DNA from: Euwallacea fornicatus
Taxonomy: Eukaryota > Arthropoda > Insecta > Coleoptera > Curculionidae
Assembly: GCF_040115645.1 (NCBI RefSeq)
Contig: NC_089567.1
Span: 1,364,001-1,428,000 of the forward strand
DNA: 64,000 nucleotides
Reading direction: 5' to 3'
This document shows positions 47,670 through 58,934 of the stretch, in pieces. How positions within the stretch are numbered: position 1 is the first letter of the stretch; the number at the start of each line of letters is the position of its first letter. The notes beneath the pieces were generated by a model, which ran no database searches, was not told where the DNA came from, and saw nothing but the letters and a program-made list of their open reading frames with translations. Made by a program: the position numbers and the translations under genes.

Positions 47670-49849
47670 TGTCCACATCAGAACATAATCGGTCTGTGGT
47701 CGAAATTCAATTTTTCTGACAAACGATTTAAAATTAATTAAAATAACTTCAGCCTATTGTTCCTATTCCAGTAAATATCCTATGTTGGCGTATAACTGAA
47801 GCCTAGGAGCAATTAAAAAGCGTATTTACACGCCCAGGATCGCCAATAAACTAACAAAGTGAATACAGGTGAATACAACAAATGTGTTCCATATACCGGG
47901 TATATGGGTGCATAATGAGCTACAAAATGCTACGTCATTAAAATTAGCTCCGGGAACCGCGATGCATGAGAGCAATAATAAAATTAATCGTCCAGAAGTT
48001 CATCTACAGACAGCTATTGTTAATATTCATAATGCTCTATTCCCCAACCCCGGAAAAGCTATGTCCAATAAGTCGTTAATTATCCGGGAAAATAAAGGGA
48101 TTACCTAGTGCGAAATTGAATTATGTTCCCTAAGGATTCGATCGATTTGGTTACATACGTTTGAAATGTTAGGACGTTTGAATATGTTATTTGCGATCAG
48201 CTTGTAGGTTGTTGTAGGAAGCTTTATGCCTAGTTCCACTTTATTAACCTGTGTAAATCCCCCGTCAGCAATCCTAAAAGTTTATTGTACAGGAACTGGG
48301 ATCTGTTGGACCACATAATTTAAAATTGACTGGTTTACGGGGCTGCGAAACTCTAAAAGCACCTTCCGCTAAACTTTCCCTGAATACTGTGTGTTTTGGT
48401 TAAATATCAGTCAGACCGAGTTAAATGAGAGAAAATTGCGCATTCAAGGAAATAGTTTTACGCTGGAAGCAGACCTTCAAAATTGGTTTTGGTTTTTCAG
48501 TTATTTTGAAAAAACCAAAACGTTCGAGTTGCGTTTTTTTTTCTATGTTTTTTCCAAGTTATGGTAAGATATAATGAAAATTAAAATCACTTTTCGTTTC
48601 CAAGAATGATCAACTTCTTTTCTCAGCACGTCACTGATGTGTTTTTTGGTGATTAAAAAAAAAACTTTCTATTACTATTCATTGAGATATTGCTAGAGAT
48701 TGCAGCTGGAGGAAACAAATAGAAATTCGAAAATTTCATTTTTTTTCCGATATAACTGAAAACCGAAAATTATTCCTGAGAATCTGTTTCTACCGTGAAT
48801 CTTCGTTTAACCAAGTCTGCATCTATTACCTGCATCTGCTACCCTCAACATCCTCATTTTGGACACAATGCATAGCTATCATGAATGCTACATGATCCTG
48901 TAGTATCCAATTTCGTTCGGAACAATGCTATATAAAAATTATGTACGAAGAGAAATAAACAAGAAATTGCGTATATTTTTTATTTGTGAAATATTGAAAG
49001 TTATATGAGACCCAGCTAAGTCCCATTTCATGGTTGGAGGTATGCGATATTCACGTTTATAGAAAAAATTGCTTTTCGATTCACCAAAGTCGTTTCTACT
49101 TCGGGATTTATTTGGCTCATTGATCTTAGGTGGAAGCTAAAAATTTACTTCAATTTATTTCGATAGGGGTCAGTGGCAGCACATTACCATGGACGGGGAA
49201 AAATGAGTATACGAGGAAAACTTTGGTTTTCGATGCTATGTCGCTAGTCAAACTTTTGATCGATGTCAATCTTTAAAGATTGGTTTCACCTATAGTTTTT
49301 CATTGGACAGAGCCATTTTTACTTTTATTATTAAAAAAATATATTAAAAAACTACTCTGTTAAATTTTTTTACGTAGGATCTAGGCATTTGGATCCTAAC
49401 TTGTGGCCTCAAATGCTCGTTATGTAATGAATGTTTTTCCATTCTGACATAGGCTTCTGTGAGGTCGGGACTGGCTTGAGCAAATGTTTTAATGAAATGT
49501 TCAAGTCGAACGTTATGGTCGGATTTTTTGGCAGAAGAATGCTAATTTTCACACTTGATAAAAGAGTGCCCCATTTTTTTTTAAGACGTTGAATTCAAGT
49601 GAGTTCAGTTTTTTCTTAAAGACAAACTTACGCATGGGATGTAGCAACCAAAATAATAATTTAAAAAAAACAAAGAATAAAAGGTGATGCCACGGAGATT
49701 CGTTTGGACAAAGGAGTACTAACAATAGCGAAACATTAATGAGTTGATTGCGATTATAGATTTTACTACGATTATATTGTTCAAAGTTGCACCAATTTAA
49801 TCGACCTGGCATGTCCTATGGTTAGCGAAATCCCCATGGTTAAGGTCCA
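47670..49849. other. unassigned stretch
   Basis: No supported gene or transposon over 2.2 kb. A near-perfect hairpin, TTTTGGTTTTTCA / TGAAAAAACCAAAA, lies at about 48487-48520. ORFs 47869-48108 and 49549-49812 have no recognisable domain. Confidence 0.35.
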
Positions 49850-50057
49850 GAAATGGACACCCATTAATATACATATACTCAATAACGGGTTCAGACCGGC
49901 TTTCAGTTCTGCTTCTATTATAAAGTACGAGGATACTCCCAGAAGTACCTGTCTTAACACTTTAAGAAAAAAAATGAAAATATTATATAATTTCTCGGTA
50001 TATTATTCTTTGAGATTGCCACACATTTTCAGGGCGATTTTTTATAGTTTCTGTATC

Positions 50058-50950
50058 TTATTGACAGTAAGGAGCTTCGAATGTTTCAAAATGGGCATCA
50101 ACCTCAAACTCCACCTCCTCAATATTGACAAATCTCTTTCCGCCGAGCAATTTTTTCAACTTTGGTAACAGAAAATGGTCTGAGGGGGCTAAATCTGGCG
50201 AGGAAAAAATTCGAAAGCAAGTTGATTGATTTTGGTCATCGGGATGACGAAAATATGGATTAGTGCGCGTTGCTTTAATCAAAACAACATTTTCTTTTAC
50301 ACTAAATGCGGTCGCTTTTTTCTAATTTCATCAATCAAACGCTGCAATAAATATACATATATAATATTCTGTATTTATTATTTTTCTTTTAGGGAGATGG
50401 TCAATAAAAATTATCTCTCATGCATCCCAAAAAATTGACGCCAACAGCTTTTATGCAGTTGGAACGGTTTTCGCGTTCTTTGGACTCGATTCTCCCCTTT
50501 AAGTCCATTGTTTTGACTGCTCTTTTGTCTCAGGTGTGAAATGATGGACCCGTGTTTCATTCATGGTTATGAATCGACGCAAAAACTTTGCCAAACACTC
50601 CCTTGAAACATCCTCACGGTGATGTATTTGTTCACTTGTGAGTAATCGCGGCACCCATCTTGCGCACAGCTTTCCCATATCCAATTGTTCGGTCAGCATG
50701 CGATGTCCAGTATTTTTGAAATGCCTATCACGTCTGCTAACTTTAGCAATTTTAGTGGACGATATTCCAGTACATTTTTGTGGATTGTCGCCATAATTTC
50801 TGGAGTGGTCAGATTTGGAGTGTCACTCGATCGACCACTGCGGAGATCGTCTTGGCAGCTCGCACGAGCGCGATTAAACCCAATATTTTACAGTTGTTAG
50901 CGAAGGATCAAATTCACCCAGAGTAAAATCTAACTCCGTTTTAATGTTGG
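50058..50950 (-). pseudogene. older mariner transposase relic, different lineage
   Basis: On the minus strand: a degraded HTH, then MLTEQLDMGKLCARWVPRLL (about 50690), FITMNETRVHHFTPETKEQS (about 50570), where the catalytic D of T-DE has become N, ASIFWDA and IIFIDHLPK near 50430, a scrambled HDNA region, and SPDLAPSDHFLLPKLKKLLG near 50190 with the third D. The KVCARWVPRLLT word and LFPKLKxxLxGxRF ending differ from the intact mariner at 46126, so this is a separate, older subfamily. It has several stops. No TIRs were identified. Confidence 0.85.
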
Positions 50951-51403
50951 ATAAGTGAAGACATGCCAACTGAAAGTATTGAATCACGTACTGATTATCA
51001 ATTTTTTTCATGTTCAAAAAATCTCTAAAAGTGTCCACTAAGAATGGCACAAATCAACGCAGCACCGTCAAGCTTTAGGTGCAAGCTTTACACGATTATG
51101 TCTTAGTAATATACGTGAAATTTTAACAAAAAAATTGCCATCTATATGTGGGATCGGGTACTTCTGGGACTGTCCTCGTAAATATTCGTCTGAAAAACAT
51201 AGTCATTTCGGACTTTCAGGTAATTGGTTATCCCATTATATCACAGAGTAATCCAATGGGAGTATGCGGCTTAAGTATAATTGCTAATGGATTTGGGATT
51301 TGCGAAACAATTCATGAATGGATCATTACTCTTCTTCTAAATTATTTTAAATTTTAATACTTTGATTAACAGAGAGAGAAGGGAACAAAATGTAGCTTGC
51401 GTA
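50951..51403. other. unassigned spacer
   Basis: Nothing recognisable between the mariner relic and the next MITE. Confidence 0.35.
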
Positions 51404-52312
51404 TACAGGGTGTTCCTAAATGTCATGGACCACTTCAAAGGGTAATTTTTAAGCTTATTTCATTGCTAAAAGTTCATATCAACATAGGTTAGTAAACGCT
51501 TCATCGCCTATCTACAGGGTGTTGCGATTTTAACAATGATTTTGTGAATTTTTCTTCACGGTTCCTGCAGTTTTTTAGATGGTTAGCTAAAATTTGGACT
51601 AAATGTTGTTCATGCTGTAGAACTTACATCATCGAGCATGTTAAATGGTTTTGATAACATACCAGGTAATTTTGTTTCAGGGGTCATGCTCACTTTCCTT
51701 CCCCCGAATATGTCCGCGGTGCATTGTTGGTAGGTTTTAAAACACAAAATAATTTTTTTAGTTGGTTTAGAAACTTTTTGGTGCCTTACAGTATGTTAGA
51801 ATCTGCATCGATTATCGAGGAAAAGAAACGATTTTCAGTGATTGGTCAGATGAAGTTACAATTTATTATCGGTAAGCTATTATTTATCATAGATAATCGT
51901 CTGTTTTTGAGAAATTTGAGACTTTACCCGGAACCACCTGTTAGAAGTTAAATTCGGGATGATCCTAAATAGTAACCTAAATGATAATAATAATAATAAT
52001 TGCAACAGAGAAACTACGTTACAGCAACTGTTGAAAGTAACCTCTTCAACCCTTACACATGCGTCCACCCTTTTTCTCATTAATGTCTGTAGCTTTTCGA
52101 ATACCCTCGGAGCATTTCTTATGCTTTCAAATGACTCTAAAATTCCATTTCGTAACTCATCAACGGCACTAACTTTTTCTTTTTTAATTCGAACATCCTG
52201 TAGATGGGGAACGAGGCGTTTGAGGATCTACGTTTACATGAGCTTTTAGTCATGGAACGAGCTAAAGAATTATTTCCTTTGGTATTTACATGATATTTAG
52301 GAACACCCTGTA
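51404..52312. mobile_element. MITE with ends duplicated at 109-110 bp
   Basis: TACAGGGTGTTCCTAAATGT at 51404 is mirrored by TATTTAGGAACACCCTGTA ending at 52312. Inner copies are TACAGGGTGTTGCG at 51513 and CGAACATCCTGTA ending at 52202. Between them the arms share CTAAAAGYTCATRT. Short ORFs inside have no domain. Confidence 0.92.
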
Positions 52313-54344
52313 AATGGCAATGGCAAGTGTAAGCAATCCCCTTGTGAGTCACGTCTAGTATAAATTTGACGTCTAAATTGTATTGTCCCAGTTCTGAAGT
52401 CATAACGATTGGTCTGTAAATCATAGTAGTCAATTACACGTCCGTTTCACAAGCGCAAACCGAGTACGAGAAAACTTTTCCCATTCAGCGAGACTGGAGA
52501 AAACGACAAAAAACTCTAGTAAGTTTTACCGGTGGCGAAACTCATGGCAAAATTTATAGTACGGGAGCTGTGGAACGATATTAATTCATTTCCAGCATTT
52601 CGGTAATTTCCAATATTTCGGTGGCGATATTTCATTTGAAAATTTAATAAGTTAGAAAAATATTAGAGGCTCGAATTGAACACGAACGCCGTCTGTGTTT
52701 TATTGTACAGGCAACGCGCCAAACTCAGGAACCCTCCCTGATAAATTTGTCCGGAAAGTGTGTAAAAGTGGAGACGCCTATGGTCTATGTTCGAGCAAAA
52801 ATCCCCCTATATTGTTTAAATTAGCATGAATTGATATTTTTAATAACACCCACGAGATTACAATTCCTGATCTGATTTCCATAAAATTCCCTAACGAACA
52901 GCTTCAGGCCAACGCAATTTCGATTCAATCAGCAATCCCTTGAATAAATAAGAATATTTTCAGGATGTGATTCCTATTAGGGACAGTTTGGCCCGGATTT
53001 ATTTTCACTCAAAACAAGATATTTTCCATTAAAGAATTAACGATTCTTTTGTTTCTAACAAATTGAACTATCTCCCATTCGAATACACTTGATGTGTGAG
53101 GATTAGCAAATCCGTGAAAACACGAGAAAAACAATACGCTTCAACCTGTTGTTCAGAAGTTTACGAGTAATTTCTTGACGATGATCCCCGTGACACTAAT
53201 TACGTGTCTGTGATAAAGTGTAAAACATGAGAAATGTTAAGACTTGGGATTGTTATTTGTGTTAGTAATTCATGTGAGCATTTTCTATGAAGGGCGTCCT
53301 CCTCTTTTAACTTTTCTTGAGATGGACCAAAATTTAACTTCAACACTTTCATGAACTCGTTAACGGTCTGAGGTACAATAATTGCAGTTTGCAGCGTCCT
53401 ATATTAAAATTTTGAAAAATCTGTCGAATGAAATGAATTTCGAACACATTTTCATATTTTTGAAATTTTCAAAAATAAATATTTCAAACCTGAGACTCGA
53501 CTTTGCAAACCGTGTGATTCTATTTCAAATCGTTCAGGAATTTCAGCTAATGAAAGTTTGACAAATGTAAAATTTTTGACATAATTACCTCAAAAATGTT
53601 TTTAAGTAGATTAAGACATTATTTAACGCACATCGCAAGTACGATTGTATTTTAATTTTAAGTCGTATACTCTGTGCAGTGACCGGTTTCCATTAAAGTG
53701 GTGGAATCTTGGTAATTTGCAACTTTACGGGTTGGTTTATTATGACGTTTCCCAATTTGGAGCTCACTAAAATATTAATGTGAAGTCTGGTAATTTTCGA
53801 GCAATTGCGAAACACGTTGAAAAATAAAATTTTTCTAGAAAAGTTTTTATTTTGTGCCGGATTAATTCCTACGAAATCGCCTATACCTGTTTAACTTGAC
53901 ATTACTCCTCTTTCAACCGAACACTTCTTTGAAAATTGACTTTCGAAGAAAAGACCTCTAATTTGATCAATGATAATTTTCCAGATCACATCATTTGATT
54001 ATTTTCTTGCCAAATCCATTACTTTTGAGCAATTTTCAAACATTATATCCTATGAGGAGTGAAGCAGGACGGAGGGTGTGGAAACGAAATAAGACTTATT
54101 CATTGCTCGTATCGCCTAGGATCTTGTTAAGGAATAAATAGACAGGACTTGGGGGAATAGAATTCAGGACGAAGGCGTTTGCAGGAATTAATTTAGTTTA
54201 AATTGGAGACGTGAACGAATCTTGTCGTTAGCGATGTGTCACTTTAATCAGGAATTTAATTTGCGAATTATTTGGATTGAGAAGTGTTCATGGCATGTCA
54301 AGCTGCTCGCATAATTGATATTTACTGTTTCTATTTAATTTCAG
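52313..54344 (+). other. transposon-free stretch, probably intron
   Basis: The longest block in this half of the window without a recognisable mobile element. It ends in TTTCTATTTAATTTCAG, a good 3' splice site for the exon at 54345. Nothing coding is supported. Confidence 0.4.
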
Positions 54345-54532
54345 GAAAACTAAGTCCAAGAACGTAATTATGAAAAGACTGTTGGGCACCAGATTCTTCA
54401 CTCGGCTTCTACTTCTCGTGTGCTCCATAAGTCTGCTCAGCATCCTCTTGCTAAGCAAGTGCGGATTGGAAAGTTTGAGGTCTTCAGGTTCCGAGGATTC
54501 CATCGAAGATCCGCAAGCGTCTGAACTTTCGG
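54345..54532 (+). CDS. host exon: start of a type II membrane protein
   Basis: Bounded by a strong acceptor (TTTCTATTTAATTTCAG ending at 54344) and donor (GTAAGT from 54533), so 188 bp. ATG at 54370 gives 54 codons plus one base (phase 1): MKRLLGTRFFTRLLLLVCSI, then a hydrophobic run to LLLSK (residues 12-29), then a polar, acidic stem (SSGSEDSIEDPQAS). Basic residues before a single membrane span and a short serine-rich stem are what Golgi type II enzymes such as glycosyl- or sulfotransferases look like, but no catalytic part is in view, so the product is not named. Eight codons upstream of the ATG are open in the same frame. A MITE sits 67 bp beyond the donor, in the presumed intron. The translated run past the donor is intron read-through. 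Confidence 0.6.
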
Positions 54533-54599
54533 GTAAGTTAATGAATTGCTATGTTGCGCAAAATCTCAACATTCGTATTGCAAACTGCTTTGGAGGATA

Positions 54600-55167
54600 T
54601 ATGGTGTGTTATTTAAGTATGTGGCCGAACTTCAAGAGGAAATACTTTGACTAATTTTAAGATGAAAAGTTTATGTAAATATATATCCCGTGATGCTTAG
54701 TTTTCAAGATATGGTGTCTTAATATTTCTTTTTAAATCACTTTTTTGTAAAAATCCTGTAGTCGATTTTGTTGAAATTGAGCATATACGCATGTCCAAAT
54801 GATGTTTTACAAAAAAAAATATAGCATTTGTTTAAGTGTAGTTTTAATAAAGCGTTGTTCTTGTTAGATTTATCTTAAATTTCCGGCGTTGACCCTGTGC
54901 AGACCGCTAGCAAAACGAGACAAATAATTTCTAGCTTAAAACATTTCTTTGTGCTTTATTAAAATTTCTCAGCAAATTCCAACGTTATTTCTGTTTGCGT
55001 CTTCTTGTCTTTTAGGAGTTTCTTTTTTAAATAACACAAAGAAAAAAAATAAAGTTGTACACCCTGTACCTCGAAAACGCAGCATTACCCGTCATAAAAT
55101 GTTCGTCTTAGAATCGTGCACATGAACAGTTTTGAAGTTTGACCACATACTTAAATAACACCCTGTA
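54600..55167. mobile_element. MITE with ends duplicated at ~100-110 bp
   Basis: Outer left TATGGTGTGTTATTTAAGTA at 54600 pairs with TACTTAAATAACACCCTGTA ending at 55167. The inner copies are TATGGTGTC at 54710 and ACACCCTGTA ending at 55068. GTATGTGG(C/T)C..AACTTC follows the outer end on both sides. No coding. Confidence 0.88.
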
Positions 55168-55886
55168 GAGCTAAAATGTCAATAACCCAGGGGAATTACA
55201 GTTAGTAAAAATGCTTCTATAGGTATTTGATTGGAGAAAGTCCGTTTCTCTACTGTTCCTCTACTTCAATTAGTCAATAATCGTTAACCAGAAGTTGTCC
55301 CCTCTTTTATCTCAAGTTTCTTTTATTTGCCGTAAAAACCTAAACTTCCTACTCGCGGAACAATAAAATTGCTGAAGGAATCGTAATCTGGAGAAATCCT
55401 CTTTATATGTCTTTTTTTTGAAAGAATCGAATAGGTAAAAACTTTCGAATTTGGACTGGCTCTGTTTCCAAAGTTAATTATTTTACCTTTTTCTTTGTTG
55501 TTATCTTGAACCAATACCCTGGACGGTTTTAAGATTATTTTTATAAATGTTTTTCAATCATTTTAAGACGTGTACAGACATGCAACAGATCGTCATATAG
55601 CACAAATCGTCCCATATCGCTTTCTTGTTACGCATCGATATTACGGTGAGTCAAGAATTTAAAGGACACAGAATGTCGGCGTGTATCATACAAACAAGCT
55701 ATATGACCGTGTCATCGAAATCAAAATAATAATTTTACGATTTATATGAATGCCGGATAAATTGGAGGTTAAACAAATGCATACAAAGTTTTTTTTATTA
55801 CAATAATCCGTGATAAAACCAATGATAAATTCTCCCACTACCCTACTGCAACTGATTATAAGTAAGGACGGAAAACAGATGAGCAC
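55168..55886. other. unassigned spacer
   Basis: Probably intron of the preceding gene. A short segment at about 55360-55400 (CAATAAAATT..GG.ATCGTAATCT.GAGAAA) recurs at about 60540-60580. Confidence 0.35.
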
Positions 55887-57446
55887 TGCAGTATGTCCAT
55901 TTAACCGCTCCTTGAACTCCTATGAGCTTACTTGTGCTTTCATAAAAAAATCAATCATGGAAATGCATGTGAAATTGGTGAAGGTAATTTTGAAAATTGG
56001 TGACAATTCTGCGAGATGTCCCAAAAAACCGACGAGTCATTTTTTTAAATCGGATCACCAGCATGTTTTTTATATAATAAAATCTTTTCTTGATGATGTC
56101 TTCATTCTTAAATTTTTTTGTCTTACGTTTTAAACGTTTTAAAAAAAATTTTAGACATTAGCCGCGCCTCATGAAAAAATTAATACCATAATTAGCTTAA
56201 GTTAAATTTTGATCATTTTAAGATAGATTCTCATGCAGGATCAGCTTAGCACGAATGAATATTCATTTAGCCAAAAATACGCCCAAGGCGTTTCCAATAA
56301 CGATTTTAACTTTCACCTTTTCAGCTTCGATTTTCATCATTTTGATATAAAAAAAATGTCATGTTTATCTTAAATATTAATGGAATTATTAATTATTTCA
56401 GGAAAATCTGTATTCATGCCCATGTGCCTAAGTGTTTAGCATGCGTTGCCATGGTTTCAACGTTGTTTGTTGTAAGTTTTGACACCTCATTTACTTAATG
56501 ATCAATTTCTCTTACGCTAATGCTTGGGTTTTCCTCTATTGATAAATTGATGTCCAGTTGATTTTCCTCTCCTAAGGCCCTCTTCTTTCGACTTTTCTTT
56601 TCATAATAACACTTCCTGTCTATTTGAAACGCTACTTTAGACTCTCTAGGCCCTTACATTAGGATGCTATCTATTAGGAATGCCTGTGCTGAAATACTAG
56701 TAAGCAATTTCCATCACGTGAACCAATTACATAAACCGTACTAATATATTGCGATGGCCAGTTTTAAAATACATAAATTTCTAAGAAACAGAGAGCCGTA
56801 AATGAGTGGTAAAAAGTTAAAACAAAAAAATATCAAAACCATGGCAACATATATTTAATATTCAGCCACTTAGCAATGAATGCAGGTTTTGCCAAAGTAA
56901 TAAATAATTCCATTGGTATTTGCGATAAATAGACATTATTTTATAACTAAAGTGGAAAATTAATTTTTTTTTCGTGCAACGTCATAAAAACACACTATGC
57001 AATTTGAAAAAAAAAAAAAATATCGAAAATTTTTGGCTAAATGAGGAATATTCACATCTGTTAACCTAATCTCACATACAACTCTATCCTAAAATAATCA
57101 AAACCTGACTTAAGTGAATTGTAGTATGAATTTCTTCATGAGGCATTGCAAATGTCTAAAAAATTTTTTAAAACGTCATAGCTTCGGGTCACTGCATCGT
57201 GGGGTAATAAAATCTAGGAACTAACATAGGATCAAAAGAAGATTCTATAACATGAAAAATAGCAGGTAATACAATTTGAAAAAATTACACATCATGACGC
57301 CCCACTTTTTTCGGACACCCTATAGAGTCGTCACTAATCTTAAAATTTACCTTCATTACTTCCATATAAATTCCCGTAATTGATTTTCCATGAACTCATA
57401 AATAAGGTTATAGGAATCCAAGGGACTGTTAAGTGAACACATTGTA
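55887..57446. mobile_element. second palindromic DD41D derivative
   Basis: The left outer end TGCAGTATGTCCATTTAAC at 55887 and right outer end GTTAAGTGAACACATTGTA at 57446 correspond to the outer ends of 1762-4513. Inner ends GCGAGATGTCCC at 56010 and GGACACCCTATA at 57324 lie 122-123 bp in, the same spacing. Leaders are inverted copies (TTTAGCCAAAAAT at 56270 and, inverted, at 57030). The right arm also holds the inverted first ~95 codons of the transposase (56480-56770). No catalytic region remains. Confidence 0.85.
56480..56770 (-). pseudogene. DD41D transposase N-terminal remnant
   Basis: The minus strand from about 56770 to 56480 reads as a degraded copy of the N-terminus at 3993-3709, including the VIGSRDGNCLL-like word near 56725, SLKVAFQID near 56630 and the NPSISVREID segment near 56510. 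It stops at nearly the same codon at which the inverted copy in the other palindrome stops. Confidence 0.7.
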
Positions 57447-58063
57447 TATTACGTCTACATTGTATACATGTATATTACGAAAATCCACCCAGTACTACAA
57501 GGGAGTAGTGTGACAACAGCACATATTGTTTCTTTGATATGATGACGAAATACCAACAGTCGAGAGAACCCCGCGATGTTCCGATTTTCCATTACGGTGC
57601 TACGTGACATTGTTACGTAGTTTCATCCATAAATGTTGGAAAACGACAGCGTTGCAATATGATGTTTTGTTGCCTATCTCTATCACTATTTCTTTAATGG
57701 ACGAATCTGTAGACGAATCTCCATAATATAGTCAAAATTGAAAATTTTGTTTTAAATAATTAAAACAAAAAGTTAGCACATAATGCTGATGTCATACGCG
57801 ACGATATTCTGTTACGTATAAATTCTTGTCTCACGGTGTTTCGATGTGTAACAAGAAAATGGTGCGGTGCGGTGTGGTTACATTATGTTTTCTTCTATGT
57901 CTGTGCATGTTTTTAGAATATTTTGTATAAAATTTTTTTATATGTAAGTACAACATATCCATGAAAATAAAGTCTAAAATGGCTGATAGTTGATTTTTCA
58001 GCGTTTTAGTTCTTTAGAAGGTCGTCATAAAAAAGTCTGCTCAATTTTTAATATATTGAATTA
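57447..58063. other. unassigned spacer
   Basis: Starts with short ATTGTATA/ATTACG echoes of the transposon end (57440-57480). No gene or element is recognised. Confidence 0.35.
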
Positions 58064-58913
58064 TACCGAGTGACTCGCAACGTAACCGATACAGAATAGG
58101 TGCGTGTAGGGGACCTTAAAATATGTTGATTTTTTATACGAAATTTTTTCCTGATCCCTATGGGTGCTGAGATATCGGTTTCCGAAGATGAATAAAAAAA
58201 ATTGTAAAAATTCTTTATTTCAGAAAAGGTTTAACCTAGAAATATTTATCTTTACTTCTTCGGCAATTACCTTAGCAGTACCCCAGTACTAGCAGCATAT
58301 CAACTCGTTCATTAAATGTAAATTTTCCAGCCGTATTGACTACAAAGTACTACAAGCAAAATGAATATACGCTAAAAACTTGTAATCTGCAGAAATTTGA
58401 ATAATATCAGATTTAGCAATATCCCTATCTTAGCAACGAAGCAACTGAAGAGTAGTTGGAGCACGGCCTTAAGGCCTTTAAGGAACGTAATTTCGTAGTT
58501 CTTTTTTCCTCAATAACGAATGACTTTTCGAAAAATGTATGAGAGTACAAAAAGATATTATATTAAATTTACTATCATATTGATAAATTTTAGTTTTTAA
58601 TTTGGTTAAGGTTAAAAAAATTCGTATAATTTTAATAGTGACCCACTGCTAAACCGCCTCACACTAAGTTGTCAGCCACTTCAAAATTTCAGCAAATAAA
58701 GACGTTAATAAACAAAAATATTTCTTAAATATAGTGATTCTAGGTTAAACCTTTTCTGAAATAGAGAATTTTTTCAATTTTTTTATTCATCCTCTGAAAC
58801 CAATATCTGGGCAACTGTAAGCCTCAGGAAAAAACTTCGTATAAAAAATCGAAATGTTTTAAAGTCTCTTACACGCACCTGTTCTGTGTCGGTTGCTTTG
58901 CGAATCACCCTAT
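58064..58913. mobile_element. MITE with ~190-bp TIRs
   Basis: Left TACCGAGTGACTCGCAACGT at 58064; the right end inverted from 58913 reads TATAGGGTGATTCGCAAAGC. The arms share GGTGCGTGTA, GATTTTTTATACGAA and TTTCAGAAAAGGTTTAACCT, giving about 190 bp of pairing. No coding; the centre (58260-58720) is unassigned. Confidence 0.9.
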
Positions 58914-58934
58914 ATATATATATATATATATATA
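58911..58934. repeat. (TA)n microsatellite at MITE edge
   Basis: TA units directly adjoin, and probably include, the TA target site of the MITE ending at 58913. Confidence 0.9.

Noticed and set aside
49818..50168. 116-codon plus-strand ORF
   Set aside because: Overlaps the end of the minus-strand mariner relic and has no domain; likely chance.
55810..56133. 107-codon plus-strand ORF
   Set aside because: Most of it is the left inverted arm of the palindromic element at 55887; the matching arm at 1762 is not open.
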